This document shows positions 22,248-35,354 of a stretch of DNA of 64,000 nt, in pieces. Origin of the DNA: Arachnopeziza araneosa (taxonomy: Eukaryota > Ascomycota > Leotiomycetes > Helotiales > Arachnopezizaceae); contig QYAI01000015.1 of NCBI GenBank assembly GCA_003988855.1, positions 124,001 to 188,000 on the forward strand, in the 5' to 3' direction. The position numbers and the translations under genes were made by a program. A model generated the notes under the pieces. That model saw only the letters and a list, made by a program, of their open reading frames with translations, was not told where the DNA came from and did no database searches. Numbering within the stretch: position 1 is the first letter of the stretch; each line of letters begins with the position of its first letter.

Positions 22248-25200
22248 TCATGTGCTGATGCGACGATGCGAGGGTGTGTATCTGGTTGGAAGGGCGAAAT
22301 GGATATGGTAAGGGTATTGGGAGATGATAAAACGAAACCCCAAACGGCTCCAGCTAGTAGGATGGCTTTGCCAGGCTCGCTCTCGTCACTTTGTCTGGAG
22401 ATGTCAGATTTCCGTTGGACAATCAAGGTCCAAGGGTCGACTTTGTACCATTTGCTTCTGTTGTAGTCTGACGTGAATACTGAAAGCTTAGCGGATCTGG
22501 TACTGGCTGAGGATAAATCCTTGGGTTCGGGATTGACGAAAGCTGAGGGGTAAAGAGAGCCCAGGCAGTATGGTTGGAGAAGAGAGAACATAGCATCACC
22601 TTTTTGATTTTATAGGTGATGATACAAAGAGACAGGGTAGCTCAATTGTGTTCTTGGCCCGCATAAAAAAGCCATTTGAGATAGGAGATTCCAGGTTTGA
22701 GGGCTGAGGGCAATGGCGGTGGCAGTAAATCGCCTGGTCACTTTCTCCGTGTACCGGAGCCTCAGTGCAGAGCGAAATGGCCATGGCGACAACAAGAAAG
22801 TAGCGCAGCGGATCAAGACCGAAAAATGTTTAAATAAATCAATTAAGAGGCTGTGCTTCCGCAGAGCTTTCCTTCAAGGCTTGGAGAAAGAGAGATCAAA
22901 CGATGGAGACGCTTTATACCACCCTTCCAATTGATTCCATCATCTCGAGAAGCAAGAGAAAGAGTAACAACAGCAGGGACGGTATCCACCGCTTCTTTGC
23001 TCTGTTTATACAACATCGGCGGTGCAAAGAGAACAGCAGCAGCTAAACAATGTAGATCCACTCTTGCTGATGGCTCTAAGATTCAAAGATAAGAAAGAAA
23101 AGAATAGCAGCGCAAGCGCGTCCAACATAGATGAGTAAGACGCTGCGTCATAACTCGGGACAATGGGTCTTTCTTTGAAAGACTAGGACCGATGACGTGT
23201 GGACTTAACAAGGTATAGATATATCGGGGTGGAAGGAAGAGAGGAAGGGTATTGGGAGCGATGCAGCTAGACGTCTTGAATCTAGGGAGATGATCTATAC
23301 ACAGGTTATCGCTATTGACAAGTGTTTTTACAAACTACCAGGTCAAGCTGAGTGTGGATTCGAAGCTGAATATGCCGGTTCTAACTCTAGGCTTCTATGA
23401 CCTGCGCGTATAGAACCCATCTCTTTATTTCTGAAGAATGCATCCAGATCCTAAAATATACGCGTTGTCAAGCGGTTGTTGTAAGATAGATTGCTTCTAA
23501 ACATGGACGATAACTGCCTATTCTAAAGGCCGGCGTTCGTTGTGGTAACTTTGCTCGTTGTGTAACGATGAAGACATCTCATATCCTGGTTTGAAAAATC
23601 AAACTGTTAGCATGCTGTTAGATTGACGAGATCAAGCAAGAGAAGTGTTGCTTTGGGTGTTTGTTTTCAGACCTCTCTTCTGCTCATAATTTCTTTCCTC
23701 AGTTTTGCTGCCCTCTTTTGCTGCCCGAACACACTCATTTCTGAGTAGACCTACCGTTACGTAGCCAGACTGCTGGCATCTAAAACAGTACACCGGTCAG
23801 AATAAGGTTTAGGTATTTGGAATAGCCCTTGTCAGAGATCCTCAAAGCTTGCCCTCAGGAGTCAGGATTTGGCTGCACGGAGTTAATTCGAGCCACCAAA
23901 GGTAAAGACTTTTGGTGTAGGTTTTGGAAGTGGATTGTAGGACAAGGTTGGGGACATTCTACATGAATCTTTGGAGAGAACTGTAGGTCGAGGACCTCCA
24001 GAACTTGTGAACACTCGTAAAAGCCAACAACAAATGTAGAAAAGGGGTACTTCTGCAGGACTGTACTGTAGTGGCTTTATGGTCTCGACTTTCCGATCCC
24101 TTGGTGGTAAGACATCTCGCACCACGGGTAAGGGCCGCGAGTAAGGGCCACGAGTCAATGCCTGCAGAGCTTTGACTTTGAGATCACGGCCCGATTATCG
24201 ATAAGCCTCATAACGTGAAATGAAGATTCCAACTCCATGGTACGGCCTCTGTCTGTCCTCACCGCCTGTCTCATCTCCCCAAGAGCAGAGAAGGCGTAGC
24301 GGATTCCGGGCCGCAGAAGCTTTGATTCCCGACTGCACATTCTCGTGTTTTAGCGATCAAGTGGATCATGTCCGTTGAAACAGTGCGGCCTCGAGGGATG
24401 TTTCTCCTTGCTTCTCCGTTCCGCGAACCGATCGAGGTTGGCGGAACGAGAATCAGTCGCGGAACTTGGACCCCCTTCCGGAGCTGGCCTGCCGAGATGT
24501 GGAGGATCTGCCTCCAGGATGAGCAGTGGACAAGATGCCGGGTTGTGGACAGAGAGCTTCACTCAGAGGTTTTAACTGTGTGGGCTTTCTGAAGGTTGAT
24601 GGACTGGTGAACTCCATCTCCTTTCTTCACCTTCAAGCAGTAGTCTGTGACAGTCTAGATGGGTGGTCCGAGTGACTTGAAGCGCCCAAATCAAGCGCCA
24701 CACCCGAATCCCGAGAAATCTTCCTCCTAGCGCCAATACATTTGCTTTTCGAAGCGCTTCCAAGCATCCATGACGAGCACATTGCGTGGACTGTAAGAAA
24801 TGCGTCGTGCAACAAAAAAGACCGAGCCCGAAGTGGACAGAGAGCGTGTCAATCCTATCCAAGAGGTGATTGGTAGTTTTTCTCCTAATGGCAGCGGGTG
24901 GCTGGGTGGAGCCAGGGCCGCCGGGATCCTCGCATTCGATTAGGGTTTCCAACATATTTCGACTAGAATGCCAACTCCATTTTGGATATGCTCGGGTGGG
25001 GGAGGGGGGAGGGATTCTCAGTCGACGTACATCTTATCGAAGCAGAGGAGCAAGAGGATCGACCGACAAAGACAGCTCTCAGCATGTTCGTCGTGGAAAA
25101 GGGAAAAGAGGGACGTCGGTGAGGACAAAACCAAAAGCTCGAGGTTCTCGTGGGCCGTTCACACCTTCTTGTCATGTTGGTGGGAGCTGCGACTGTTGCA

Positions 25201-25330
25201 AGCGGGTATGTGGACTTTGCATTCTGCGAAATGCAACAAAAGAGTCTCCCAAGTGGAAGGAAGGAAGAGAGAGTGGGCAGCGCTGCGATGGAGGACGTGG
25301 GCGCTGATGGATCGCCTTGTCAGGCAGAGT

Positions 25331-25341
25331 GGGGGGGGGGG
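25331..25341. repeat. Homopolymer G11
   Basis: Eleven consecutive G in the gene-poor region. A second G-rich stretch lies at about 24996-25013. Confidence 0.8.
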
Positions 25342-26228
25342 TGGTACAAACGGCGCCCTGAACCCCTCGACTCGAGGCACACGATTATTGGCACCTCAGC
25401 TTTCTTGACTCGGGAGTCGCGGTTCAGGGCCGCTGTTCCTGGTCGTGATTCGCCAGCCTCTCTCAACCGTGGACGGCACAGAGCTTGCAGGTGACAAATT
25501 TCCACTATCGGTGAAGCTACCTACAGTATGTCATTGCTCGCTTGCGGTGATTGAATGTTTATCGTGGAAGCAATAATTGCCGTATCACGCTTTCTGATTT
25601 GCGATGTGCAATAAAACAAAGAGAGACAAAAAGGTAATAATAATTCGAGTCGTCCTTAGCCTCTTTTTTCGCCTATCGTATTTAGTATGTTGTACAAAGT
25701 ATTTTGAACTATGATACCCTAGAAGAGAAGAACGAATTGCTATTCAAAGAGTCTTGTTTATACAGATTAGTATCTCCTTCTCATCATGTTTAGTACTTGT
25801 GAGAAATAACCCTTTGTCGCCTTTGTGGCTTAAGTCAGGTCAATCTTGCTTATCGACTGGTCGCGTAGACGTGATGTTCTGCTGTATCCTATCATAAATT
25901 TCTACTTGCATCATTTCAACGAAGATTTGAGAGGCATTTCATAGGCCTGGCCGTCTAGCACGTCTGCGTATTGTATAAGCGGATTGACAATCTCAAGAGT
26001 AAGAAGTTAGGATCTGCATGAAGATCTTAGAGCTGGTTCATGTAGGAAGTCGTTGTCAACGAAGAACACTTGATGCTGCGTTGTTAGTATATGTTGATAC
26101 TGAGCCATGAAATTACGGTGGTAGTCCTTCTGACACTTTGAGGAGGTAACACTATCTGACAGTACTTTCAAATAAGATTATGATTTCAAGGGTAAATGGC
26201 TTAAATGGCTCTAAGTACCACTTACAGC

Positions 26229-29200
26229 TCAGGCGCTTGTATTCCTCCTAGTCCATGAACTCTTATCCCTCTGGTCCACCGGCGTCATCAACCTCCTCTC
26301 CATCTCCACCCTATCCCTGTCACTCAACTTCTCCATTCCAATCAATCTTGAAAAAGGTCCCTCGTGATTTCTCAATTCAGTAAATGACCCCTTTTCTACC
26401 ACTCTCCCATCCTCAATCATCACAACCTCCTCAGCTACGCTCATCATCTCTACGCTATGCGTGATGATAATGACAGCTATTCCATCGGCGAATAGCTGCT
26501 TCCTATGATCTCTCAGTTGCCGAACTGAATTTCGTATCGACTCCGCATTGACAGCATCAAGCGCACTCGTTGCCTCGTCGAGGATCAGAACCCTTGGCTT
26601 GCGCACCAGTGCTCTCGCAATAGCTATTCGTTGAGCCTGGCCACCCGCCAGTCCTTGGCCTCCCTCACCGATAAGGGTATCATATCCCTGACCGAGACTC
26701 ATGATGAAATCGTGGATACCGGCTTGCTGAGCAGCTCGTTTCACGGCGTTGAGACTCGCGTGTGGGCTTCCCTCTGGTAGCCCGTAGGTGATGTTGGCAT
26801 AGATAGAATCGGGAAAGAGCTGGGATTCTTGCGAGACGATAGAGATGAAATTTCGTAGTGAACTAATGTTGAGATCCAGGACTGAAATTCCCGCAAATGT
26901 GAGAGAGGGTGGATTGCCTGGTGGGACCGGATCGGGTGGATAGAGAGCGAGGAGGAGGGATGCGATTGTGCTTTTTCCTGAGCCAGAAGCACCTACAATC
27001 GCTGTGCAGGTGCCTGGATTAATTGTGAGAGAGATTTTGGTGAGAGTTCGTCGGCTGCGAAGGTTGTTAGGGTAGGTAAAGCTGAGGTTATCGAGTATGA
27101 TAGGGAACGGGGATTGGATACGCTTAGTTCCAGTCGTTTCATGTGAGCCTTTGGTTGGCAAATTTGCAAGGAAGAGCATTTGCGTAGCTGTTGTTCGGGA
27201 GGAGTTGATTTGTGGCACAAGTGCTAAAGTGGCAAGAGCATTTGCAAGACCGAAGAGGAGTAAATTGAAGACTTGAAGGACATCAGAAGTGCTCAACTGG
27301 CCGCTGGAGATAAGAACAGTGCCGTAGTAGAATACTAGCGCCGAGATCATGCACGAGAGGGAGTCTGCAAAACCAAAGGTCACTCCTGAGTATATCCCCC
27401 GAGAAAACCCTATCATGTAGGTATCATTTGTTGCTTTAGCATGTTTTCGTTGGAAATAGCTCTCTAGAGTCAATGCTCGCACAACTCGAATGTTGCCAAA
27501 AGTCTCTGTGAAGATGCTACTCGTGTACTCAGCAGCTTGGTTGCATTTATCTTCATATTTCGTGGTCACAAAGTTGAAAAGTCGACTTCCAGCATACATG
27601 ATCGGCGCGGTAGCGAGCGCAACCAATGTTAACTTCCAATTAATAACAATCGCCCAAACGATGGATATCCCAAGCATCCAAGAGGTCACCCAAATCGGAC
27701 CCGCGAAACGGCCGATCAGATTTCTCATCTCTTCGGCATTTCTATCAAGACATTCCGCTAGTCTGCTTGATGAGTTCTTCTCAAACCAAGCTTTGGGTTG
27801 AGCAAGAATGCGTTTAAGTGATTCAATTCGCAGAGCGTTGACCCATGCCTGACCACAATGTTCCAGAAGCCAATGATAGGCGTATGTTGCTGCGCCGTCA
27901 AGAATCGCAACTCCAATTAGAGCGGATGCCCAGATGATTGCTTGATGTTCCCTGTCTTGTGGTGCCGCATAGTAAACAGCCAGGAGCTTCGCCAAGATAT
28001 ATGCAAACGCAGGTGTGGCAACGGCAACGATGAAAGCCAAAAAAAATCCAAGGATAAGGTTGACCCTATTTTGCCATGTTAAACTTGGCCAGATGGTACC
28101 AAAAATCGTCCTGAGCGCCACAGGTTTCAGTGCGTTTTCTGAGTTGCGATCACAGGTGTCGTCTTGATCTTTGAGGTTGTTCATTTCAATTCCACCTTCT
28201 AGGTTCTCATCTGTCTCCAAAAGTTGGGTCTGGTTAACTGGTTTATGTGAAATCATTTGCATTAGATCTGAGAACTCAGAGGATGATGGTGTAGCTCCAA
28301 TAGGATTTAGTTGAGAGCGGTGATATTGTTGGTCACTATTTGTATCAACAGATAATTGAAAAGGTTGACTTCGAGGAGCTTCGCCAAGTTCTACATGGGC
28401 TGTTGATGCTTGTGAAAATCTAGTTTCATTTGTATTCTTCGGGTTTGCAGAAGATGTTCCGCTAAATGGGTCTTTGAAACCAGATTTGGGCGATGCATGT
28501 AGAGCTGGGGGCAGTTGAGATATTCTTTTCTCAGGAAGCTTAGGTGAGGTGAAAATAGATCCTCTTTGCTCAGGGGTCTTCCGTAATTCGTCGGTCCAAA
28601 GCACACTTGCTCGTCTAGCTCCAGTACCTATAGTGGTTACGGCATCGCCCCGTATGTTATTACTGAAACCGCCAGCAAAAGAATTTGGTGTAGTTTGTTT
28701 CATCAAGAATATATTTGCAAGAGTACCATGGCTCTCAGGGATAATTTCTGTCCAGTCGGGAGATTTTGGCGATGCAGTGGATGACGAGGGGGATAGTAGG
28801 GGCATTGACATCCGCCTTGTTGACACTGCGCTGTTGTCTTGGTTTCCTGTACCTGAAAGGAGCGTGGCGAATAATCCATGCTTTTTTCCGGCCAGTTTGT
28901 GACGGTAGCCTTCCTGGACCACTTTTCCATGTTCAAGAACGTAAACGTACTCATCATCTAGGATCTCAGACACCTCATGTGTGATGACGATAGTCGTTTT
29001 TCCTTTTCTCCAATCCCTGATAAGTTGCATCACCCTTGGTTTGCTGGTTCGATCTAGTGCACTAGTTGCTTCGTCAAGAATCAGAATTGGTGCATCCCGA
29101 AGTCGTGCTCTAGCGATCGCAACCCTTTGTTGCTGACCGCCACTCAGATTTTTTCTTGTGGAACCAACAAGAGTGTCGATGCCATCTGGAAGATCGTCAA

Positions 29201-30856
29201 GGGTAGGACCAAGGTCTGCTATCTTGCAAGCATTGAGCACATCAATTCTAGAGACACGATCTCGTCTTCCAAATGCAATATTTTGAAGAATTGTTTCGTT
29301 GAATAGAATGCTGTCTTGCTGAACGAGACTGACAATCTGCCGAAGCCAGTTCGTATCCACTTTCTTGATCGGATTTCCATCGATAAGGATCTGCCCTGTC
29401 TGGCATTCGTAGTATTTCATGAGTAGATTGCCTATTGTGCTCTTTCCAGAACCGCTGATTCCAACGACAAACGTGATTTCACCAGCGGGAAAGAAGAAAT
29501 TTGCATTCTGAAGGACCTTATGTTCCGGGTTTGAAGGATATGAAAAGTTCACCTAGCGAACTGTTAGCAACGTAGTAATGTTTGGAAGAGAAACATGCAT
29601 CTTGCAGTTCGATGGCTCCGCTTAATTTATCGGGTGTAATCAATTCGTTGGTCGATTTGGTAACTGATACTTCGTGAATTTCGGAAAGTATCAATTTCAA
29701 GGTATTTCCAGCAGACATCGCCTTGGCTAACACCAACCATTGTGGTAGAATAACTTCGATGGACTGAATAGCATTCAAACAGGCATAAAATGTCGTGACA
29801 ATGTGGGCAGGATCAGCGCCATGATGGTTGAGGAGATAGAGTCCAAACCAAAAACCTTGTACAAACAGTCCAACCATCACAAACTTGATGATTCCAAATT
29901 GCATAGCATTAATCTCTGCTTGAATCATGTAACTTTTCGCAACCAGCCTCATAGTCCTTAAATATTGCCACACCTCCTGATCTTGTCCATTGTAGGCTTT
30001 CACTGTATTGATTGCAATGATGGAGTTGTTGACGTATTTTGAAGCCTGACTGAGTTGTTCCTTCTGAGCCTCAACGGCAGGTCCAAGTCGCTTAGTAATA
30101 AAGTATAAGACTATGGAAATTATTGGAAAGGTTGCAAGAACAACAAGACTTAATTGCCATGAGAAGAAGAATGCTATGCCAATAGCCGCGGCGGCATCGA
30201 ATATTTCGTATACTAAGAATCCCATCGGCTGAGAAATTCCAAGTTGTAATTCTCGAATCTGACTGTAAAACTGTCAGAGATATATCTGTGACGTTTGACT
30301 TTTCTTACGTCTGTATTCGGATCAATAGTGATCCAATTCCATCTTCTCTCAGGTCAAACCACTCCATCTCCTTACTCAGCATACCATTAAATAGCTGCTC
30401 TCGGGCATATTGTGCTTGGAGCTCTCCAAAAACCATCCAGGAGCCTAAGAATGTCCCTTCCAAAAACCATGCCGCTCCTCCCAGAGCTGTTAATGCAATA
30501 CACCACTTAGACACATCGTGCAGGAGTTGCTGTGAATCAATACTCCCGGAGCCGAATTTTGTCAACGATCCAAAAACTTGCCCGAGAAAGATTGTTCCTG
30601 TCGGCTTTGTGAGGGCTGCAACGAATGTAGAAACCAGACCAATACAAATTGCTGGCGTGTGACTTTTCGTAGTAAAAGCAAACAGAGATCGCCACGATGG
30701 TCGCGGTCCTCCTTCTATCTTTGATTCGACTTGCTGTGGTTCTGTTAATGGAGAGGGAATATCAATAGCCGAGGCCATCGATTCATAGAACTTTGTAAAG
30801 TTATCTAAGCTGTCAAAGCTTTCGAGGCCAGAGCTGTTTGATAAAGTTGAGAACAT
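26229..30856 (-). CDS. Full-length ABC transporter, Ste6-like peptide exporter
   Basis: Three exons, 30856-30309, 30262-29599 and 29552-26229, give 1,511 residues in TMD-NBD-TMD-NBD order. Intron 1 is 46 nt (GTAAGA...TTTACAG). Intron 2 (29553-29598, 46 nt) must begin with GC: only GCATGT...GCTAAC...CTAG joins IELQD to VNFSYPSNPEH in frame. NBD1 has Walker A GISGSGKST, signature LSGGQQQRVAIARA and Walker B ILILDEATSALD. NBD2 has GASGSGKST, LAGGQAQRIAIARA and VLILDEATSALD. Both nucleotide sites look complete. A roughly 240-residue hydrophilic Ser-rich linker separates the halves. Closest in character to yeast Ste6 (ABCB), the exporter of the farnesylated a-factor pheromone. Substrate here is inferred, and a general multidrug ABCB role is the alternative. 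The start ATG 30856 is the first in frame. Confidence 0.88.
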
Positions 30857-31560
30857 TTTGTGGTGAGGATAAGTGCCGAACGCCTTCGCTCGTATTTGGA
30901 TAGACAAAGAATGAAAGAGAAAGAAGACGGAATCTTTTAACTATATTTGAGGGTCAAGGATCTTCGATTGGAGAACAATGTCAAAGAAAAATGAGTTCGT
31001 TAGTATTGTTCTTTGATGTAGGACCGTTAGGTGGTGACTTTGCGGAGTAAACAATGAAGGTTGCTAAACAATAGCAACGATAAGCCCCGGGACAAATTTT
31101 TCCCGAATTCACTTTAATTAATATTTCTGTATAATTCTAATTTCTCAGATAAACTAGATTCTTTGCACGGTGAAAGTGGCATATTCAAGCGACTGTTTGC
31201 TTGACAAAGAGAATCTAACGAGGCAGAGTAATTTAGTTGCGTATTCTAGTGTCAAAGTTTCGATGATACAAGTTCAAGCTGGAGAATGGTGTTAGATATG
31301 GGATGCTTTAAGGTTTGATTATCTGTATCCTAGCAAAATCTACCCGTAGCTGCCCTGCATTTTTGGGCCAGCAGACCTTTCAGGAAGTGTGTAATCCAAA
31401 CCGAAAGGAGGAATACTGGTTGCCAATCCTAATTATGTGAGGACACTAGCAAGTACGGCGAATTTTCGGCTCGGTTCTTCCATTGATATCCTGGATGCGT
31501 CGCCGGACTGGGTATAAAGGATCTTATGAGTTGACACAAGGGTCTCGACACTTTCTTCGT
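30857..31560. other. Intergenic region
   Basis: 704 bp between the ABC transporter start and the 3' end of the PBDC1 gene. It is AT-rich (31100-31250) and presumably holds the transporter promoter. No other feature seen. Confidence 0.5.
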
Positions 31561-32205
31561 CTACTTCTTCGCTTTGACATCCGTCTGCTCCTTCTGATTT
31601 TGCTCATATATCCAATCGTTTAATGCGTGCCGATTTCTGGCAATCTCTATCGCATAAAATTGCATTCGGGGAACTAGAAGTGCTCGGGTTAGTATTGACC
31701 GGACCTGTTCGATGCTACTAACCAAATATCGTTGTATCTTGTCCGTATTCAACCTTTGGATCTGTCCTTACTAGAGTTCCAAAGTTGTAGTCGTCAACTT
31801 TCTTCTCATAGGCCATCATAAACTTCCGCCAGCGTTCCTTTCCTGTTTTGCTCTTCATCTCATCCTCGTTGATGGGCTTCGAAGGGTCGAATTCTGGGAA
31901 ATCCTTTTTCAAGTGTTCATAGATGTCATCATCCAGTTTTGTGAGCCTCAAAGATGAGCCTTTGACCTTCTCGAGTATTGCCCAATAAGTTGACATGTGT
32001 TGAACAGCTGATGGAGGGGTCAGTGGCGGGGTACTTTGTGGAGTTGGGAAATTTCGTCTCACCCTTTACTGCAAATTGCTTCTCAATCTAGGAGCAAGTC
32101 AGTCAGGTCAGTTTCTCTTGAAGAAAGAAATATCGAAGAGCAACGTACATCTTCAAGATTATCTGCCTCTTCGGCATTAAAATTCGCAGGCGCAACGGCA
32201 GACAT
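31561..32205 (-). CDS. PBDC1/YPL225W-family protein
   Basis: Four exons, 32205-32149, 32087-32063, 32007-31723 and 31673-31561, give 159 residues. The three introns (61, 55, 49 nt) all have canonical ends and correct phases, and exon 2 is only 25 nt. The assembled protein starts MSAVAPANFNAEEADNLED and continues IEKQFAVKAVQHMSTYWAIL, LTKLDDDIYEHLKKDFPEF, KERWRKFMMAYEKKVDDYNF, GTLVRTD and QFYAIEIARNRHALNDWIYE. This matches the small conserved PBDC1 family (yeast YPL225W), which has been described as a chaperone for nascent eEF1A; I take that role from the literature, not from this sequence. The length agrees with the family (about 145-160). Confidence 0.93.
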
Positions 32206-33129
32206 GGTAGTGATTCGAAATCTTATGTAAGATGGGATCAGTGGAAACGTTGGAATTGTTCTCTATAACTGTTCTCTGCGGCGACGAGAAGATTATCAAG
32301 CGTTATTAAATAGATCGATCATACGGTGCAGATTTTGAAGCGAAAGAGGTGGCATGTTCTGGGTCCTTCTTGGTGACACTGGAAGATCATAGCTCGGAAC
32401 AAACATTTTCCCGATCCGAGGTTGCTTACGTAAGCATTCCCGTTTCGCTTCACCACTTGGCCTTTGTATCAACTTCACTTCCCAGGCAAATCCATAGGTA
32501 GTCACTTGCTTCTTTGAGAACTCGTCTGAAACATTTTTTCCAAGTGGAAATACCTAAGCAAATGACATGGAATTGATAGCACAAAAACAAAAGCTTACAT
32601 TTTCCTCGTTTGCAGCTCTATCTCCCGTTTCAAATCAACAGAGGCTGGTGCGCACAAAGCAGTCTTTATTTGTGAGACTACGTTTGGTGGAGAGGATATG
32701 GATATCGGTTTAAATCAACAGAGAGCTACTTGTTGGCTACTTCCCTTTCATAGGATCCGTTAGAGTGTCCTTAAATAGCAAGTGCTTTCAATTTTCTTCC
32801 TTGGACGTTCCTTCTTCCAAACATGGCCCAAAGGAGACCTAACCAAAGGATTTTGCATGACTTTCATCCCAATTCATGTCCTCACTTAAGTCCTGGAAAT
32901 ATCTTCGTTGTTCAAGTGTAAAACCCCTTAGTTTAGCCGAGGTACCTATCGAGCAAGTCGCGTCTTAACAAGATACCATAGGGCCTTATCGGATTTTTCA
33001 TCAAACACATTCAACTCGCGACGGAATCAATTCAATCGCGCTTCCACTTGGATTACGCGTTGGTTTTGTCAAACAATACTAAACTTGGCTTTCCGATCTA
33101 ACACTTAGAGAGTATGTTGATACTAGATA
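32206..33129. other. Intergenic region with a possible exon fragment
   Basis: 924 bp. On the minus strand a frame from about 32558 to 32296 follows an acceptor-like CTTAG and reads VFPLGKNVSDEFSKKQVTTY then LIQRPSGEAKRE, ending DLFNNA. Another stretch (about 32720-32600) reads PPNVVSQIKTALCAPASVDL. No frame-correct splice joins them and there is no start codon, so they may be a gene relic or chance. Confidence 0.4.
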
Positions 33130-35354
33130 ATGTCTCAATTTGCTAATCTTGTTGTAGTGACCCTGCCTCGGCGGGTTGTCTCGAGATCATTGCGTTCTAC
33201 AAGTTCTGCAAGTTCTACAAACTCTCTAAAGAAACCAACAACTTACATAGAAATGCTTGCAAATGCCAGATCCAATTCCTCTCTGAGCGACTCGAGGCCA
33301 AAGAAGCCCAGGAGGTCAAACTCCCCAATCCTAAATGTCCCGGATGACCCGAGTACTCCAGTTTTTCCACTTTCAATGAAAATGGAATCTGAAAGCGATG
33401 GAGAGGAGCAGTTTAGCAATACAACTCCGCAGCCGGAGAAGCCACTCATACCATTCTATCAAGCTCCAATTTATGATCGGGAAGTCGATATCCTTGCAGT
33501 TCAAAAAGACGCTATTAATCAAGTGGTTGTGTTCAAACAACTCATTCCTCGATGCGATAAAAACAATACAATACATCCCTTCTTCGCGTTACCAGTCTGG
33601 GCAAGATATCGAATCTATGGCTTTTGCTTCCCGGAAGAATCTCGAAAAATCACGCTATCCCCTGGATTTGTTACTGGTCCTATATTCCCCGATGACTACT
33701 TTGCGAATCCTTGGGTTGTTTTAGAAGATGTCTGGGGTGGTTTAGCATCTTTCCGTGCGCTTCGTTACGAGCTCATGACATACTTCTGGACACAGCACCG
33801 CTTCCACATAACATTAAGTCCATTTATCGGCCCCAGGTTTTCTCCATTGACTTGTCTTTGGGTTCCAGATTACCTCGGAATTATACAGAAACTCTCTATC
33901 GAGATTGATCTTACCCGCCTTGGAGGAGGCCTTGGAATCAAATCTCCTGAATGTAGGCAATGTGAGAGAAAGCTGGAAAATATGTTAGCAGATATATTGA
34001 TAGGACTACTTGATCGACCTTGTGGTCTAATCATGAGCGAGTTGCATCTCTTATGTAGGAAATGGTGCTTGCCGGCAGTTGAACGCTATGAACAGCAGAA
34101 TGGAGAAGAGGACTACGAGGAGACGGTCGAGAAATCAATCAGCTTCGAGGAAAATGTTGAGCAAATGTATATTGAGACCGACCCAGACACGTGTTGCGAC
34201 TCTATTGATCTTAGATCCTTAGGTATAATTTCCTTTGCTTATAGTTGGAGTATATCTACTAACCAGCTTCAGCTTCACAAACCCCAGATGAAATACTTCG
34301 AGTGACTCGTATGGTAATCGAATTGCGAGGGCTTCTCCAAAAATTGCGAATATCTGGCTTTCCCCGGGGTTTCAGTTCAGATCTCATGGTTTCTGTCTTT
34401 GATAATCAAGAAAGACTGATGCAGTATGTTCTCCCTACAGAATCAGCTTGGCCACCGACGGGATCAGAATCGAGTTTTTCAGCGCCGCCGATGTCTCCTG
34501 TGACATCTGCGGTGAGCCTAATATCAGAAGCAAGTATGCAACTCTCCCCCCAATTGAGAGCGGATATGTCACCAAATCAACTTCATTCAAAATTCACAAC
34601 TGATACAATAATACCACCCCTGGGAGTAGCCTCGGTGCCAGCGCCGCCACCCGATACTCCTGTTACTGAAGACTCGCCAAATGATCATTTGAACTTAGAG
34701 TTGCATACGAGTCGGAGCTTCGTTGATGAAATCGATGAAGGCATTACCCAAATTCAAGAATTCCCTCCAGTATCCGAACCTAATTACATCACGACTCCAA
34801 GGAGCGTTAGCTCGATCGAGCGGTGCCCTGGGCTTGGCGCCGGAGGTGCAACTAAGAGTCGTATTCATAGCTATTCATTCCTTACTCCTAGCTCATCATC
34901 TGGTGATGTTCGAATCCAGAATCAGAATATATCAAACACGGACTGTACAACTCCTCGTCTTCAAGCTACTGATCGGAAAGATTCCGCAGTGCAAGATCAA
35001 TCGAGGCTTCAAACCCCGAATCATCTCTCTCCACAACAGTCACCAACGAGCCGTTTCCCACTAAGAACTTCGTCACTAAAGCCCTCACCAACACGATGCT
35101 CATCACCTGGAACTATAAATAGGATGAATGAATTGAACGAGCAAGACCCGGCCTTCTTGCGAACGCTTAACGCGATGCGATTTTCAAGAGAGCGCGGCCC
35201 ATCTGACGAAACCACACAAGGGTTATTCTCTATGATAAGTGGCACAATTACTGGTAGTGTACAGACAACTATACAAGGCGAGAATAGAGGAAACAATTTG
35301 AAGAGAAGGTATGGTGGCTTTTTTAGTAAGCTGAGAGGACATAAGAAAACTTGA
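33130..35354 (+). CDS. Uncharacterised fungal protein with F-box-like core
   Basis: Two exons, 33130-34222 and 34273-35354, give 724 residues. The 50-nt intron (GTATAA...CTACTAAC...CTTCAG) is phase 1 and joins DLRSL to ASQTPDEILRV, bypassing the stop at 34303. The N-terminus is Ser/Thr/Pro-rich and basic. From about residue 140 a folded region begins IHPFFALPVWARYRIYGFCF. It resembles the L-P-x-x-x-R-x-x-I-Y motif that opens many fungal F-box-like proteins, and continues FRALRYELMTYFWTQHRFHI and IIQKLSIEIDLTRLGGGLG. A pair CRQCERKL occurs at about 277-284. The last 300 residues are Ser/Pro-rich and probably disordered (PPSVP-like proline clusters, many TP/SP sites), ending in basic RRYGGFFSKLRGHKKT. 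I do not assign a function. It heads a 9-kb block of unfamiliar genes. Confidence 0.75.

Larger units (their letters stand above)
21533..26228. other. 4.7-kb region without a convincing gene
   Basis: Several open frames of 60-220 codons occur on both strands (for example 21935-22591 minus, 24870-25494 plus), but their translations are low-complexity, lack recognisable domains and overlap simple repeats. The stretch contains a CAAAA tract, a GGGGAT tract and G-rich runs at 24996-25013 and 25331-25341. The SUR7-family 3' UTR occupies the left end. Unannotated short or noncoding transcripts are possible. Confidence 0.5.

Noticed and set aside
21935..22591. 218-codon minus-strand open frame
   Set aside because: The translation is built on simple repeats (IPIPIPIP, SSPPSPP-type) and has no recognisable domain; it begins near the SUR7-family 3' flank.
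24870..25494. Overlapping plus-strand open frames of 114-146 codons
   Set aside because: All three frames are open across a G-rich, stop-poor stretch, the mark of composition rather than coding.
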